A DNA stretch of 64,000 nucleotides, from NCBI GenBank assembly GCA_003615045.1, contig ML014132.1:1-64000 (forward strand). Direction: 5' to 3'. The notes beneath the pieces are model-generated. The model saw only the letters and a program-made list of their open reading frames with translations, did not search any database and was not told the origin of the DNA. Numbering within the stretch: the first letter of the stretch is position 1; every line of letters starts with the position of its first letter. Below, one piece after another: positions 32,038-43,600 of this stretch. The position numbers were made by a program, and so were the translations under genes. The stretch is from Caulochytrium protostelioides. Taxonomy: Eukaryota > Chytridiomycota > Caulochytriomycetes > Caulochytriales > Caulochytriaceae.

Positions 32038-34502
32038 GGTGCACAGGAGCCCGGGACTGGGGTATCACTCGCGGCCGGCCGAGAGAGAGCACACCGTGTC
32101 GCGAGAACGGTCACGGTAAGTAGCTAATTATAAAACCGTCTTGGAGATCTACAATGCCATTTTATGAAATAATTCGCTTTGCGAATTGACTCGTTCTGCC
32201 CCTTTGATCAAGCAGATGATGATACGCATGGCCCACGTGGTGTGTTTCAGGACACGGCGGCCGCTGGATACAGGTCCGATTGTCTTGGCCTTTCCGGAAA
32301 GTCCCGGTGGCCCCGACAAGGCCGTTTCCGCACCGGGCCACACGGCTTGGCAGCAGCGCCACATCGTCAAGCATCCCTTGCCAGGGGCACCTTCCATCGA
32401 TGTCCGCTCAGCCCAAAGAAGCCGTAAACGCGCAAATACCGTGAGTGCCGATCCCTCGGCCAAGGATCCAGCTAGCGATTCACTAATTGGATGATATCGA
32501 GGGGTGGTGGCTCCATAAGGAGGGCACAGTTGTCCATGATTGCGGATGCGCGACATGAAGACGCTGCGAAGCACTTGTGCGACGGTATATATCTGTAGTT
32601 GCGGTACCCATCGCAGCAAACATGAAAAGGGTGCAAACAAATATGGACCCTCCGGAAGAATACATATACACGTATGTACTCGCCCCGCCGCGTTGACTAA
32701 TGGCCATTAGTTTTGTATCACCAACGTTGATGCGCACGCTTCATGGCAACTGCATGAACAGCGCGTGAGACAGCGCCATGGCGCCATGGTGCAGAGGGCC
32801 GTCTGCGAACTTTGCACAACACTAGCATCACCAGCTTCGTCGAGCGAGGATCGGGAAACAGCGTCATGTCGCTAGCAAAGACGCTACGCGCCGCCTCGCT
32901 TCTCCGTCATTCATCGTATCTCATTCACGGCCATGGTGATTCGCGGCGCCCAGGATGAATGAGACGCATACGGCGCTGGACATACGTCGCTTTGTGCTCA
33001 ACCCATCGAAAGTCCCGGATTCACCCGTCGTTGCCTCGCTTTGCTGACGCAGACCACGCGAGAGGATTGCTGCGTCGCGCGTTAGCCCGCCAGATCGCGA
33101 GGCCCCTTGCGTCGGCACCAGCGGGCTTGCCCAACGGCCTGTGCGCCGCGCATGCCCCTCACCACACCTAGCCGTGCCTCACAACAAACGAAAAAAGAGG
33201 AAAACAACGATCGGCGGCATCTGGCTGTGACGACCCCCGGCGGCAACAGCAACAGCGGCGGCGGGGCCGACAACGGCGGCAGCGGCGGCGACGGCGACAG
33301 CGGCTGCTGTTGCACATGGCCCACCCCGTTCGAGCTCTTCCGACTCTCCTCATGAAGACTCGGGTCCCCGAACTCCTTCACGGCCGCCTGCCGCCCTGCT
33401 CGTCTGCTGCGGCGGCCTGCGCTTGCAGGCGCGATGCCCGGCGATCGGCGGCCCCGACGGCCCGGAAACTCCGACGGCCGCGCGATCACCGCCGGCGGCG
33501 TCGGTCGGCGCGGCCGTTCCACGGCCCCACGGCGCCAAAGCGTTCGAAGCGGACCACGCGCATAACAAACCCATCTTCACTCGCGCTGGCGCGCGCACGC
33601 CGTCATCGACTGTCGCAGCTGGACCCGCCGTCGGCGGCCCGCCCGGCCGACTCCCCCACGATCTGCCTGACGGCCCCTGGGTGCTCGGCCCTCGCCGCAT
33701 GAATGACACGGGTCGCGGCGGGACGAGGCGGGGCGAGGCCGAACCTAGGTGGATTCTGCCGGGCGCTTGCCGCGAGCCGGGCTTATGGCCGATGTGCGCG
33801 CCCGAGAGCGCTGATGCAATGATAGGTATGACCGGGCTGCTCGGATGGCCCGCGCGAGTGGTCGCGATGCCATCCCAAGCCCGTGCCGGGTGGCAGGAGC
33901 ATCGACCCTCGCTCGGCGCGGGGATCGAAAGGGATATACCGTTGTTTGAAACCCAACCGCACGGGTGAGAAGAGTGGGATCGCGCAGAGAAGCCAAAGAG
34001 GGATCCGTCGTCGCGAACGCCACTGCGTCGATATCGTCGTTGTCGTCGTTGTCGTCGTCATGAACGTCCCGTCCTCGAACAGCGCTGCATATACACATTC
34101 ACACCACGGTGCCCGCCTGTTCAGCGATTCAGCATCTTTTACTTCGCGATCCGATATCAGCGAGTGGCACGCCTGATATCCCTAGGTGCTCGCCGCTTCG
34201 AGATCATGCACATCGCCATTCGCCTCGCCTTCCACTCATAAACCCGCCATCGCATGCATTTTATAAGGGCGGACTGACCTCGATCGGCTCCTTCGACCCC
34301 ATCCTCCCACCGTCGCCACTCATAGATTTCTCGCCATACCATAGACCGCGCTCGCTGACTTCGAGTTACCAGGCACTGTTTTGCTGCTGCCGCTTGGCCA
34401 GAGCATGGACACGTGCCGACCGACGTCCTCGCGTGTTGTCAGTGTCGCCAGCCAGGTCCGCCTACGAGAAACCATCGCGCGTGCCGCAGCGGACTCAGCA
34501 TC
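32038..34502. other. Intergenic, no gene supported
   Basis: About 2.5 kb between the divergent TAF11 and LKB1-like genes. Frames on both strands are open but without motif or consistent codon bias. It contains an imperfect GGC/AAC repeat about 33238-33302, a GTC/GTT run about 34034-34060, and AT-rich patches about 32100-32200 and 32640-32680 that stand out from the background. Confidence 0.45.
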
Positions 34503-37500
34503 ATGAACCATGACGCAGCGGCGTCGCAGGACGAGCTGGGCAGCCAGCTGGTGGACAACAAGCGGTGTACCTCGACGCCACTGATCCTGAGCGGACATAC
34601 CGGCCATGCCGCGGTAAACAGCCCGGCGATAGCCGCTGCTGGCGCCCCAGTGACGGCGGCCGGCCACGACGTCGCGGCGGGCTACGACGCGCCGCCCGAC
34701 CGGCCGCGCTCGGGCCGCGCCAAGGCGACCGCCGAGTCGGGCCGGAAGTCGACGGCGAACCAGCTGCCACCGCTGTCGATGCGCAATGCGCACCGCAGCC
34801 TCATCCTCGATAGCCTGCCGTCTCAGGTCTCGCGGTCGACCGTCGGCGGCTCGCTCGAGAGCGCCGCGGCCGCGCCGCGGCCGCCGAGCCATCACTCGTC
34901 GACTGCCAATGCTTACGCGTCGTCCAGCAGCACCGCCCGCGGAGCGCCGCACGCGTCCGATCCGTCCGTGAAGGACGCGCCGGCGCCGCAGATGCCGCAG
35001 ACGCCCGTGGCCCGATCCCACGCGGCGCCGATGTCGCCGACGGGGTTCGTGATGTCGCAGCCGGCGATCGGCGTCCGCCATGCGCGGCAGGCCTCCGTCA
35101 GCGACAAGCCGGCCGCGACGCAGCACACCCGCGGCCGGTCCGACACGGGCGCATCGCACGCCGGGTCGACCGTCTCGGTCGGCCAGAATGTCTCGGCCGG
35201 GCCGAGCCACAGCGGGTCGCGCCGCGCCACGTTCCAGGGCAAAGCCGCGCTCATGACTTCGGTCGCCCGGCGGATGTCATCGACCGAGCGCATGGACCCC
35301 GCGGCACTCGTCGACGGCTCGCCGAACGGCGCCGGGACGCCGCATCTCATCATGGCCGCGGCGTCGCCGGGCACCCAGCGGTTCCTGGCGGGCGTGGGCA
35401 ACGATGCGCTCCTCAGCCCCGTGTCCGGCGTCGACCCGGCCATGGCGTCTTATCGCTCGCAGCAGGGCTCGCTGCGCTGTGTCGAAAAGCCCGTGATCCA
35501 CATGTATCCGCGGCGGACGATCTCGAGCAACAACTCCCTCATCAGCATCGGGACTGCGGGGCAGCACCGCAACAGCAGCCAAGCCGTGATGCAGGACCGC
35601 TACGCGTCGCTCGATGGATCGGTCGACCCGCCGAACGCGTTTGCCACCAGCGCGCGGCTCGCGTCTGTCATCGAGACCGCCTCCAAGGATAAGCTTGGCA
35701 TGACGCCGCCCGCGGCGCGGCGGCCGCATTTGGCACTCGCGGGCGGTGACATGGTCGGCAGCGCACCCCATACGCCGCCGCACCTGAAGAGCTTTGAGCG
35801 GTATAGTCGGACGCCGAGCCCACTCGTCACGGAGTCGCGGCTTAAGCAGCCGAGCGGCGGGCTGGTGGGCGAACGACCGCACGTCGCGTCGCGCCAGTCC
35901 TGGGCCGACGAATCGGTGTTCCAGAGCGACGACGAGCAGGACGAGGAGCTCGAAGCGCTTGGCGACCTGCCGCCTACCATGCATGAGGGTGTGAGCTCGC
36001 GGCGGCCGACGACGGCCAACAGCGAGGCCTCGCGGCCAGCATCGACGGTCGGTCCTATTGACGAGGGCTACCGCAACAACCCCGAGTATTACGAGTATCT
36101 GATGCTGTCCCAGCGGCACTCCAGCTCGAATTTCATCCACAAGATTGACTCGGCCGAAGTCATCTGGATGGCCAACAAGAGCTCGATCAAGCTCATCGGT
36201 TCATACTTGCTCGGTAAGCAGATTGGTAAGGGCAGCTTTGGTAAAGTCAAGGAGGGTCTGTGCTCCGAGACGCTGCAGCGCGTTGCGATCAAGATCATCA
36301 ACAAGACCCGCGTAAAGCGGTCCGCGAACGGCATTCAGGGCGTGATCCAGGAGATCAAGCTGCTAAAGCGACTCAAGCATCCCAACGTGATCACGCTTAT
36401 TGATGTCTTTTGCAAGGTCCAGGCCGTTGACGACGAAGAACAGGTCGGCATCTTCAATTGGTTCTCCACCATCGAAGACGAGCCGATTCTTTGGCAGATG
36501 GAGGACGGCACCCAGGAAGAGCACCATGTCGAAGTGCTGAAGTGGTATCTCGTGTTCGAATATTGTCCGTGCTCCTTGCAGACGCTGATTGACCAGTCGA
36601 GTGAAAATCTTCTCGCGACCGGCCAGGGGCAGCGGTTCTTTCAGCAGCTGATGCAAGGCGTCGACTACCTACACTCGCAAAACATTGTCCACCGTGACAT
36701 CAAGCCCGGCAACATGCTTATCACCCCGGATGGCGTGCTCAAGATTACAGACTTCGGCATCGCCGAGCAGTTTTCGATGTACGACATGAAGCCCATGCGG
36801 ATCAACAATTTTGCGGGGACGCACCAGTTTCTGAGTCCGGAGATCACCGCCGGCAGCCTATCCTTTGACGGCCCCAAAGCCGACGTCTGGGCCTGCGGTA
36901 TTACGCTCTACTACATGCTGACGCGGCGCTTCCCGTTCGACTTTGACGAAGAGCTCAACCTGCTTTCGCTGTATGAACGCATTGCCAACGGCGCATTCGA
37001 GATGCCCGCCGAGTTCCCCGCCGATCTGCAGGAGCTCATGACCCAGATCCTGCACCGCGACCCCAAACTCCGCGCCTCCGTCCAAGACGTCCTCAAGCAC
37101 GCGTGGGCCCAGAAACCCGTCCTGCTGACGCTCAAGACCCTCGAGCCATTCCTGACGTATCCGGTTCCGCCGGAAGAAGCCGCGCCAAGCACGCCCGTGT
37201 CCCCGCTCAAGATGCCGGTGCTGCCGGGCCAGCCTGCTCCCAAGGGCAAAGCCGCCCCGCCCCCGCGGCCCGTTGTCCCCTGCATCACCACCCTCATCCC
37301 TTATCTAGAGGAACTCTTCATGGAGGAGATCGAGCAGACCCTCGCCACGCGCGGCTCCCTCGGCACGTACGGATTCGTCCCTGCGTCCAAGTCGGCACCC
37401 ACCTCGCCCCAGTACGTCGCCGCCGGTAGCGGCGGTGCCGGCGGCGGCGCGGCAGTGTCCACGGGTGCCGCGGCCAGACCGAAGTCGGCCGGCAGTCGAT

Positions 37501-37727
37501 CCCTGCTGGGCCGATCGAAGGCCGGCGGCGCCGCGTGGGACAATACCCATGCCGCGGCTGCGAGTGAGACGCCGCGGAGCTGGAAGGGCTTCTGGCGGCG
37601 CATGTTCGGCGCGGGCGCGCAGCCGCCCGCCAGCGGCCGGGCCTCAGTCGCCGTCGATGCGGCAGGGGTCCCGCTGCCAGACTCGCCGGCCGTGGCCGAC
37701 GAGCCCCGCGCAACGCCGCTCATGTAG
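34503..37727 (+). CDS. LKB1/STK11-like serine/threonine kinase
   Basis: A candidate upstream kinase of AMPK/Snf1-family kinases, linking energy status to growth. 1074 aa from the first ATG (34503); the frame is open upstream only from a GTG. An N-terminal ~560-residue disordered Ser/Pro/Ala-rich region is followed by the kinase domain (about 562-868): IGKGSFGKVKEG, the VAIK lysine (597), HRDIKPGN (Asp 732), DFG (Asp 750), then LSPE, DVWACGITLYYM and a closing DPKLRASVQDVLKHAW. LKB1-like hallmarks are YLVFEYCPCSLQTLID, the DFGIAEQF..FAGTHQFLSPEI activation segment, and an insert before the hinge (IEDEPILWQMEDG). The C-terminal tail has a helical block (TTLIPYLEELFMEEIEQTL). Elm1/Sak1-type kinases are the main alternative. 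Confidence 0.85.
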   Translation: MNHDAAASQDELGSQLVDNKRCTSTPLILSGHTGHAAVNSPAIAAAGAPVTAAGHDVAAGYDAPPDRPRSGRAKATAESGRKSTANQLPPLSMRNAHRSLILDSLPSQVSRSTVGGSLESAAAAPRPPSHHSSTANAYASSSSTARGAPHASDPSVKDAPAPQMPQTPVARSHAAPMSPTGFVMSQPAIGVRHARQASVSDKPAATQHTRGRSDTGASHAGSTVSVGQNVSAGPSHSGSRRATFQGKAALMTSVARRMSSTERMDPAALVDGSPNGAGTPHLIMAAASPGTQRFLAGVGNDALLSPVSGVDPAMASYRSQQGSLRCVEKPVIHMYPRRTISSNNSLISIGTAGQHRNSSQAVMQDRYASLDGSVDPPNAFATSARLASVIETASKDKLGMTPPAARRPHLALAGGDMVGSAPHTPPHLKSFERYSRTPSPLVTESRLKQPSGGLVGERPHVASRQSWADESVFQSDDEQDEELEALGDLPPTMHEGVSSRRPTTANSEASRPASTVGPIDEGYRNNPEYYEYLMLSQRHSSSNFIHKIDSAEVIWMANKSSIKLIGSYLLGKQIGKGSFGKVKEGLCSETLQRVAIKIINKTRVKRSANGIQGVIQEIKLLKRLKHPNVITLIDVFCKVQAVDDEEQVGIFNWFSTIEDEPILWQMEDGTQEEHHVEVLKWYLVFEYCPCSLQTLIDQSSENLLATGQGQRFFQQLMQGVDYLHSQNIVHRDIKPGNMLITPDGVLKITDFGIAEQFSMYDMKPMRINNFAGTHQFLSPEITAGSLSFDGPKADVWACGITLYYMLTRRFPFDFDEELNLLSLYERIANGAFEMPAEFPADLQELMTQILHRDPKLRASVQDVLKHAWAQKPVLLTLKTLEPFLTYPVPPEEAAPSTPVSPLKMPVLPGQPAPKGKAAPPPRPVVPCITTLIPYLEELFMEEIEQTLATRGSLGTYGFVPASKSAPTSPQYVAAGSGGAGGGAAVSTGAAARPKSAGSRSLLGRSKAGGAAWDNTHAAAASETPRSWKGFWRRMFGAGAQPPASGRASVAVDAAGVPLPDSPAVADEPRATPLM

Positions 37728-38042
37728 GACGCTAGAAGCACTGATGTCGTGAGGGCTTGCATGATAGTTTTTAGATAGATTTTTAGATATACATACGATG
37801 AAGGTCGGAGCCGCAACCAACGCGAAACATACGGGCTGCTCGAACGCTCTAGGCTATGGCGGCGAGACGTGCGCGTGTTCGACATTCATAGGTGGATTTG
37901 ATAAGTCGTGCCGCACCTCACCTTCCATGAAACGTCCAGGGCACCCAGACATCGCGCGACAATCGTGGATTCGCGCCTTTCAGATTATTAATTTTTTTCG
38001 TATTGCACCCCGCTCAGCTGCGATCGGCACGCGGCGCTTGGC
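37728..38042. other. Convergent spacer LKB1-like / GLTP
   Basis: This stretch between the two stop codons is relatively AT-rich (TTTTTAGATAGATTTTTAG near 37768) and presumably holds both 3' UTRs. No gene is seen. Confidence 0.5.
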
Positions 38043-39060
38043 CTAGACCTTCTCGAGGCCCTGGGCAACATAGAAATCGTGAAGCAGGGTGACTTCCTTT
38101 TCAAGTGCCTCGACCCACTTGTTCATGGCCGCCTCGAAATCGGGTGACTTGGCGCCGAGCTGCTCATAGAACGTCGCACGGTATGGGCATGACTTCATAG
38201 CAAGCTGGATCCATCACACATAAATATATCATATATATTGCCATAGTGAGCACGGTGAGTCAAGTGACGCCATACATCGCAATGGAAAGACTCATGCGTA
38301 TGTACATATCACGGCACACGCATGGTATAAGGCAGAAGGGTGTACGAGAAAGCTTCACTTACGGAGAAGATGGGACGCACCATTATGCCGTGGAATTTGG
38401 ACAGAGTCTGGCCGTAGGCCGTCTTGAACGACACACTCAGTTCTTCCTTCGGGTTGGCCAAGTTGAGCCGCAGGCCGAGGGTGACGAACTGGAGTGCACG
38501 CTTCAGCCAGAGCAGGCCCTCCGTGGCCGTGTTGGCGCCCGCGGCCTTCTCGCTTTTCACGAGCGCTTGCAGCGTCACAGTACCCGCCGGGTCCTGCTGG
38601 CGCCGTGTGCGGATCTTGACGACATTGCCGTGCATATCATTTTTGACCACGACAAAGGCCGCGCCCATCGTATCTGTCGGGGCCAACGAAAGCGCGCGTG
38701 CGATAGTCACACGTCCATGATCGCAACCATCAAGATTACATCATCAAAAAGAGCCATCATACCATCATCGGATGAGCACCTCGATCTTGCGCTCGGATCA
38801 CAGGCATTCCCAGCACGCGATGAATCGGCCAGCCCCGGGTTGCACATCGCATGTCATACGGGTTGGCACAACGATGGGCAGTATCAGGCCATCAGCGATC
38901 TCGCTGCGTCGTCGTGGCCGGCAGCCGCGACGCGGGCAACGTTACCAAAGATGCGGATCAGATCTTCCGTCGCCTGGAGAAACTCGTCGGTCGGGATCTC
39001 GCCGGCTGCTGTTAGTGGCACGTCAGCATAGCTGAGCTTCATCTGGTCGAAAAAGGTCAT
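38043..39060 (-). CDS. Glycolipid transfer protein
   Basis: A small cytosolic all-helical lipid carrier that moves glycosphingolipids between membranes. Three exons: 38946-39060 (ATG 39058-39060), 38363-38673 and 38043-38204 (TAG 38043-38045). The introns are 38674-38945 (GTAACG...CAG) and 38205-38362 (GTAAGT...CAG). Spliced, they give 195 aa, the family length. The splice points restore family blocks: IRIFD|TMGAAF; VVKNDMHGNVVKI (the D..GN.xK motif that binds the sugar headgroup); LLWLKRALQFV (W in the sugar-binding site); KFHGIMVRPIF|S and LAMKSCPYRATFYEQLG. The C-terminus is DFYVAQGLEKV. I inferred the splice sites from reading-frame continuity and the GT/AG ends. Confidence 0.93.
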
Positions 39061-40212
39061 GATGGCGAGAGGCGTGGATGAAAAGGCGGGACGATGCGTC
39101 GGGTCCAGTCGAAGGGGTAACAGGGATAAGGGGACTCCGCGCAGGTGCTGGGTCAGTCGCGTCGTCGAGCAAGGGTGAGACGTGACGGGTGGCACGGCGG
39201 CTGATCAACGACGAATCCAGGATTGCCGCGTTGTATGTTGATCCCGTTTTGGAGCTGCCGGGGACCTGCGACCGGCAGGTTTGTACGACCGCGGGCTGGC
39301 CGCGATGGGCATGACCGCATTTGAAGGGCGGTTGGCACGGTCCCTGGCGCGCGACGGGGCGCTGCCCGGCGCGACCTGAAGGCCCGAGCCAGGCGGAAGC
39401 CTCAAACGCAAGAGCAAGGCAGAAAAGCAAGGCAGAACAGCGAGAGCGGCGTGCGGCGTGCGGCCGCAGCCTCGGCTTCTTTTTCGGCGCCATGGCCCTT
39501 GTTGGACATGTTCCACTTACCGCCACTCCGGGATTTCTTGGAAAGCATGAAACAGCCTTCGGTGCGAGAGATCGGCAAGCCGCGTACGGAACACCGATGA
39601 AGCTAAATAAAATATGGGGTTGCTGATAGACAGTTGAGATGCATGATGAAGTGAATGGATGGAGCTTTTGGGCTATGACCACGATCAGAGTGATGGGTGC
39701 GTAGACGATGCGCCCGTGTTCTGGTCGACTCGGCCACGAGGCAGGCGTTGTCCATTGTCAACGATGGGAGATGCCATCTGCCCAGGTCGATAGGACAACG
39801 AAGTTGTGTTTTATTCTGTGTCCACATCGTCGTTTCAACCGCGTCATGTTGCGCCTGCTCGCTGAGACGTGCCCGAACCCCCTCCCCATGAGGCCAAAGC
39901 TCGAGGCCAAAGCCTCCCATCCATCCACAGCAGTGGTGGCGGACGCTCCACCACGGAGCGCCCCGATCGTCTCGCCCCGAACGCTAAGCCGCCTGCGGAT
40001 CGGATCTCGGCCGTGAAGCAGCTCCGAGAGGCGGCATGCACCGACGATCGCCGCTTCGGCCCACCGCCGCCGCCATCGCCGCCTCGCCAGACAACGGTCG
40101 CACCATTGTCTTGGACACGTGGCAGTGGCCATACCTGCTGCCGTGGGCTCGCCTTGAACCCTAGCACGAACCCCCGGCGCGGCCGGCGGGTGATCTGGCG
40201 ACCGACACGTCG

Positions 40213-40290
40213 CGCCGACGCGTCGTTGCACGCCGCCGCCGCACGCCGCCGCCGCAAGCCGCCGCCGCCGCAAGCCGCCGCCGCTTCCTT
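40213..40290. repeat. GCC-rich imperfect repeat
   Basis: Recurring GCCGCCGCAxGCCGCC units (three to four copies with CA interruptions) in non-coding DNA upstream of the RalGAP-beta-like gene. Confidence 0.75.
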
Positions 40291-40583
40291 CCGCACGATC
40301 TGTCGGTGCGCGTTCCACTAGAACGGCCGCTGCCTCCCCACTCAGCATACGCCTGCGGCCTGCCCGCGCGTCCGTGGCCTGCTGATCCGCGTGCCCCGGC
40401 CGGCCGTTGTCTCGCCCGCGACCTCCTCCCGGCGCCGGCGCACATCGGCTGCGGTTTCGACGCCGCGAGCGCAGCCGACTCGGTTTCGACGCGGGCCCAC
40501 CACGTGCTCTGCGCCGCGTCGTCTGGCGACTCTCGCCTCGCCTGAGGCCCTCGACCGGCGCGCGCCGCGGCGCTGCAGCGCTG

Positions 40584-40612
40584 TCGTCCGGATCGTCCGG
40601 ATCGTCCGGATC
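40584..40612. repeat. (GTCCGGATC)n 9-bp repeat
   Basis: Three consecutive exact copies of a 9-bp unit, about 50-80 bp upstream of the RalGAP-beta-like start codon, so probably in its 5' UTR. Confidence 0.85.
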
Positions 40613-40664
40613 GCCTCGCCACGAGCCCTAGCGCGAGCCTGAGCGCCACGGCGCCGCGGCCACG

Positions 40665-43600
40665 ATGTTCCTGCGGCATATCCAGGACCTGGGGCTGCTC
40701 GAGCTGAACCCCAACTCCGGCACAATCAGCCAGTTCCCGCTCGCGGTCCGGCGCAAACTCGTGTGGGAGGTCACGCAATGCTTTATCCCGCACAACCCGG
40801 TGGTCACCCACCCGCAGGCCCTCATCGCGTCGCCAAGCCACCTGCTCTGGGTCATGGAGGCGACTGGCCAGGCCTTCGCCCTGCCGATCGAGAACATCCC
40901 AGTGATCCAGGCCAGCGTCACGGTGTATACCGCGTGGCTGCTCGAGCCCAAGAGTTCACCGCTGCAAAGCCATTGGGACAACTACGAAGAGGTCGAGCAG
41001 ACCTTGTGGCAGGACATGTTCAAGCACTTCTCGCTGCTCTTTGAGCCGCGGCAGCCTGATGAATTTGCGGCCGCGCCGCAAATGCCCACCAACGGCGCCG
41101 CGTCGCTGGGCAACGGCGGCAGCACAAATAACAGTGGCGGGGGCGGCGGGAGTGGCGGCGGTGGTCTGGGCGGTCTGACAGCGACAGCGTCGCTCGGCGG
41201 CGGCGGCCACGGCAACAGCAGCGCCCTGGCCAACGGCGCCGCACAAGCTCTGCTGCCCGCCACCGCGATCGTCGACAGCATCGACAACCTCCTGACCGCC
41301 CAGGCCGACCTCTGCAAAAACGTGCTGAAGATCATGGCGACCTCGGCGAAGCAGCTGGGCTCGCGGTTCTCGAAGGCGACATGGATCGTGCTGCTGAAGG
41401 TGCTGCTGGGGATCACGGACCGGCTACTGAGCGAGCCACTATCGACGCCGCGGTCGCCGGCGCCGCCGCCCGCGGCTGCCGCGGGCCATGCGAGTGCGAA
41501 GGGCGACCGCGGTGATGCGTCGGCCAAGACGGCCGCCGCCGCTGCTGCTGCGGCCGCCGCTGCGTCACCAGAGGTCGTCAGTACGGGCCCGCGGATTGCG
41601 GACGACATCGTGCGGCCGCTCATGCAAGCGCTGTGCGAGACGTGGCTGCGGTCGGGCATCATGGACGAAGCCATGTGGGCGAGCCTCCGTCGGCTGTTCG
41701 TGCGGTGGACGCACCGCATCGATGTGGTCCGCGCCTGCACGGTGTGCATCACGGGCATGACGCACAATGTGATCCATCACCTGTACGGACCGCAGGAGGG
41801 CGCGGCGACCGTCAACCTCGATATCCGCGGCGGCGTGGCGCTGCAGCTGAGTCCGTCGTTTCTGAGTCTTGCGTGGCACAAGTTTATCGCATTGCTCGAC
41901 AACCCATGCACCTACGCCGCGCCAATCCTCAACGTGGCCATTAACGGCATTGCCGATGTCGCCGCGGCCTTCCGCGCCATCAAGACCAATCCGCCCGACG
42001 GCAACACGATCCTGCATATGTTCGGCGCGTGGCTCTTCGAGGCCCTCACACTCCGGGCCCCCGAGTACATTGAAGCCCGATCCGCCACGCTTGCTATCCT
42101 CTGCCAGACCTTCACCCAGCACCAGCGCCGCGCGCCGTTTCTGCGGATCTATCTGGAACGCTTCTATGCGGCGCTGCACGCCGTGCTCTCAGCCTCGTCC
42201 ATCACCCCTGAAACTCTTACAGCAATCGTCTTCAACAGCACGGCGCTGTTTACTCGCGGCCTGGCGGGCGTCCGCATTCTTGTGCCGGATTTCATCGCAG
42301 CGTCGCGCCACTTGCTGCCCGCCGTCCAGTTCCGCATCAATAATGCCGACGGCCTGCAGCGCGCCACGCTGGCCTTGCTCCAGACGATTGCCGTGGTGCC
42401 CTTCCACTTTCACTATGTGCCGCTGCCCAGCTTCTCGCCGCTCGACAACCTCAACTATGTATCCCTCGGGTCGCCGTCGCTGTCGGTCGTGACGCCGGGC
42501 ATTCCGGACCCATGGGCCGCCATGAGCCAAAGCGTCGAGCTGCCGACGTTCGCGCGGCTGAAGCCGGTGCTCATCAACATGCTCCATCTCTCGCTGCGGT
42601 CGCCGGACATGAGCTCGACCAACATTCGCCACATCTTCCATATGCTCGTTTGCATTGTGAACTGCGATCCGGAGGCCAGCCTCCACATCATCGAAGGGAC
42701 GATCAGCAGCTGCGAAGACATGCTGTTTACATGGCCGGCCAGCACGATCCAGGGATTCCTCCACCACCTGAACAACCTCAACCGTCCCCTGGACGCGATC
42801 AACGAGCATCTCCCGGAAGACGAGCTGGTGGACAGCCCCGGGTCACGCGTGCTCGTGCATGCCGTGACCGTCGTCACGCGGCTGCTCGAATACCTGTTCC
42901 AAGACAACCTCGTCACGACCCAAAAGTCCATCATTACGTCGTACGACACGCTGGTGCGGCTCTGCCTGACGGGGCGGTGGTGGAACGCGTTCCCCTCCGT
43001 GCAGCGAAGCGTGCTCGCGGTCCTCTGTCGCGGCATCACCACCCTCGACCGCGACGAGCCCTTTGCCGCCATCGCCGACGACCCCGCCCAGGCCCTGCCG
43101 GGCGGCCTTAGCGTCGGCGGGCCCCTCGGCAGCGCGACTGCCATCCCGGCCTCCCTCGCCGGCAGCCACGTCAACTCGCGCACCGCCTCCGTCAACCTGG
43201 GCACCCGCGGCGAAGGATCGATGGCTGGCTCGGTCGTCGGCAGCCTGGGCGGCCCCGGCGGCCCCGGCGGCGGTGTGGGCATGCTGGGCACCGGCGTGCT
43301 CGGCGTACATATGGCCGGCGCCGGCGATGACGACAGTGCGTCGGGGTCCTCAAAGCCCCGCCGGCCGCGTGTGCCCGCCTCGCACCGGCTGTTCCCACGC
43401 ACGGCCAACAAAACCTCGCTCGGCCTCGACCGCGGCGGGATGAACCCGAAAGAGACGAGCAGCGCCGCGAGCGCCTCGGGCGTCGGCATCCCCACGTTCG
43501 CGACGCTGTCCGCGGAGATGATGGTCAAGATCGCTGCCGAGACGGCGCTCAACCAGCTCTCGCACCAGCTGGGCCATGTGCCGCCGCCGAACGAACGTGT

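Larger units (their letters stand above)
39061..40664. other. Divergent intergenic GLTP / RalGAP-beta
   Basis: 1.6 kb with no supported gene. Several Arg/Ala-rich frames are open on both strands. It holds two GC-rich repeats, a GCC/CGC cluster (40213-40290) and a 9-bp triplicate (40584-40612). Confidence 0.5.
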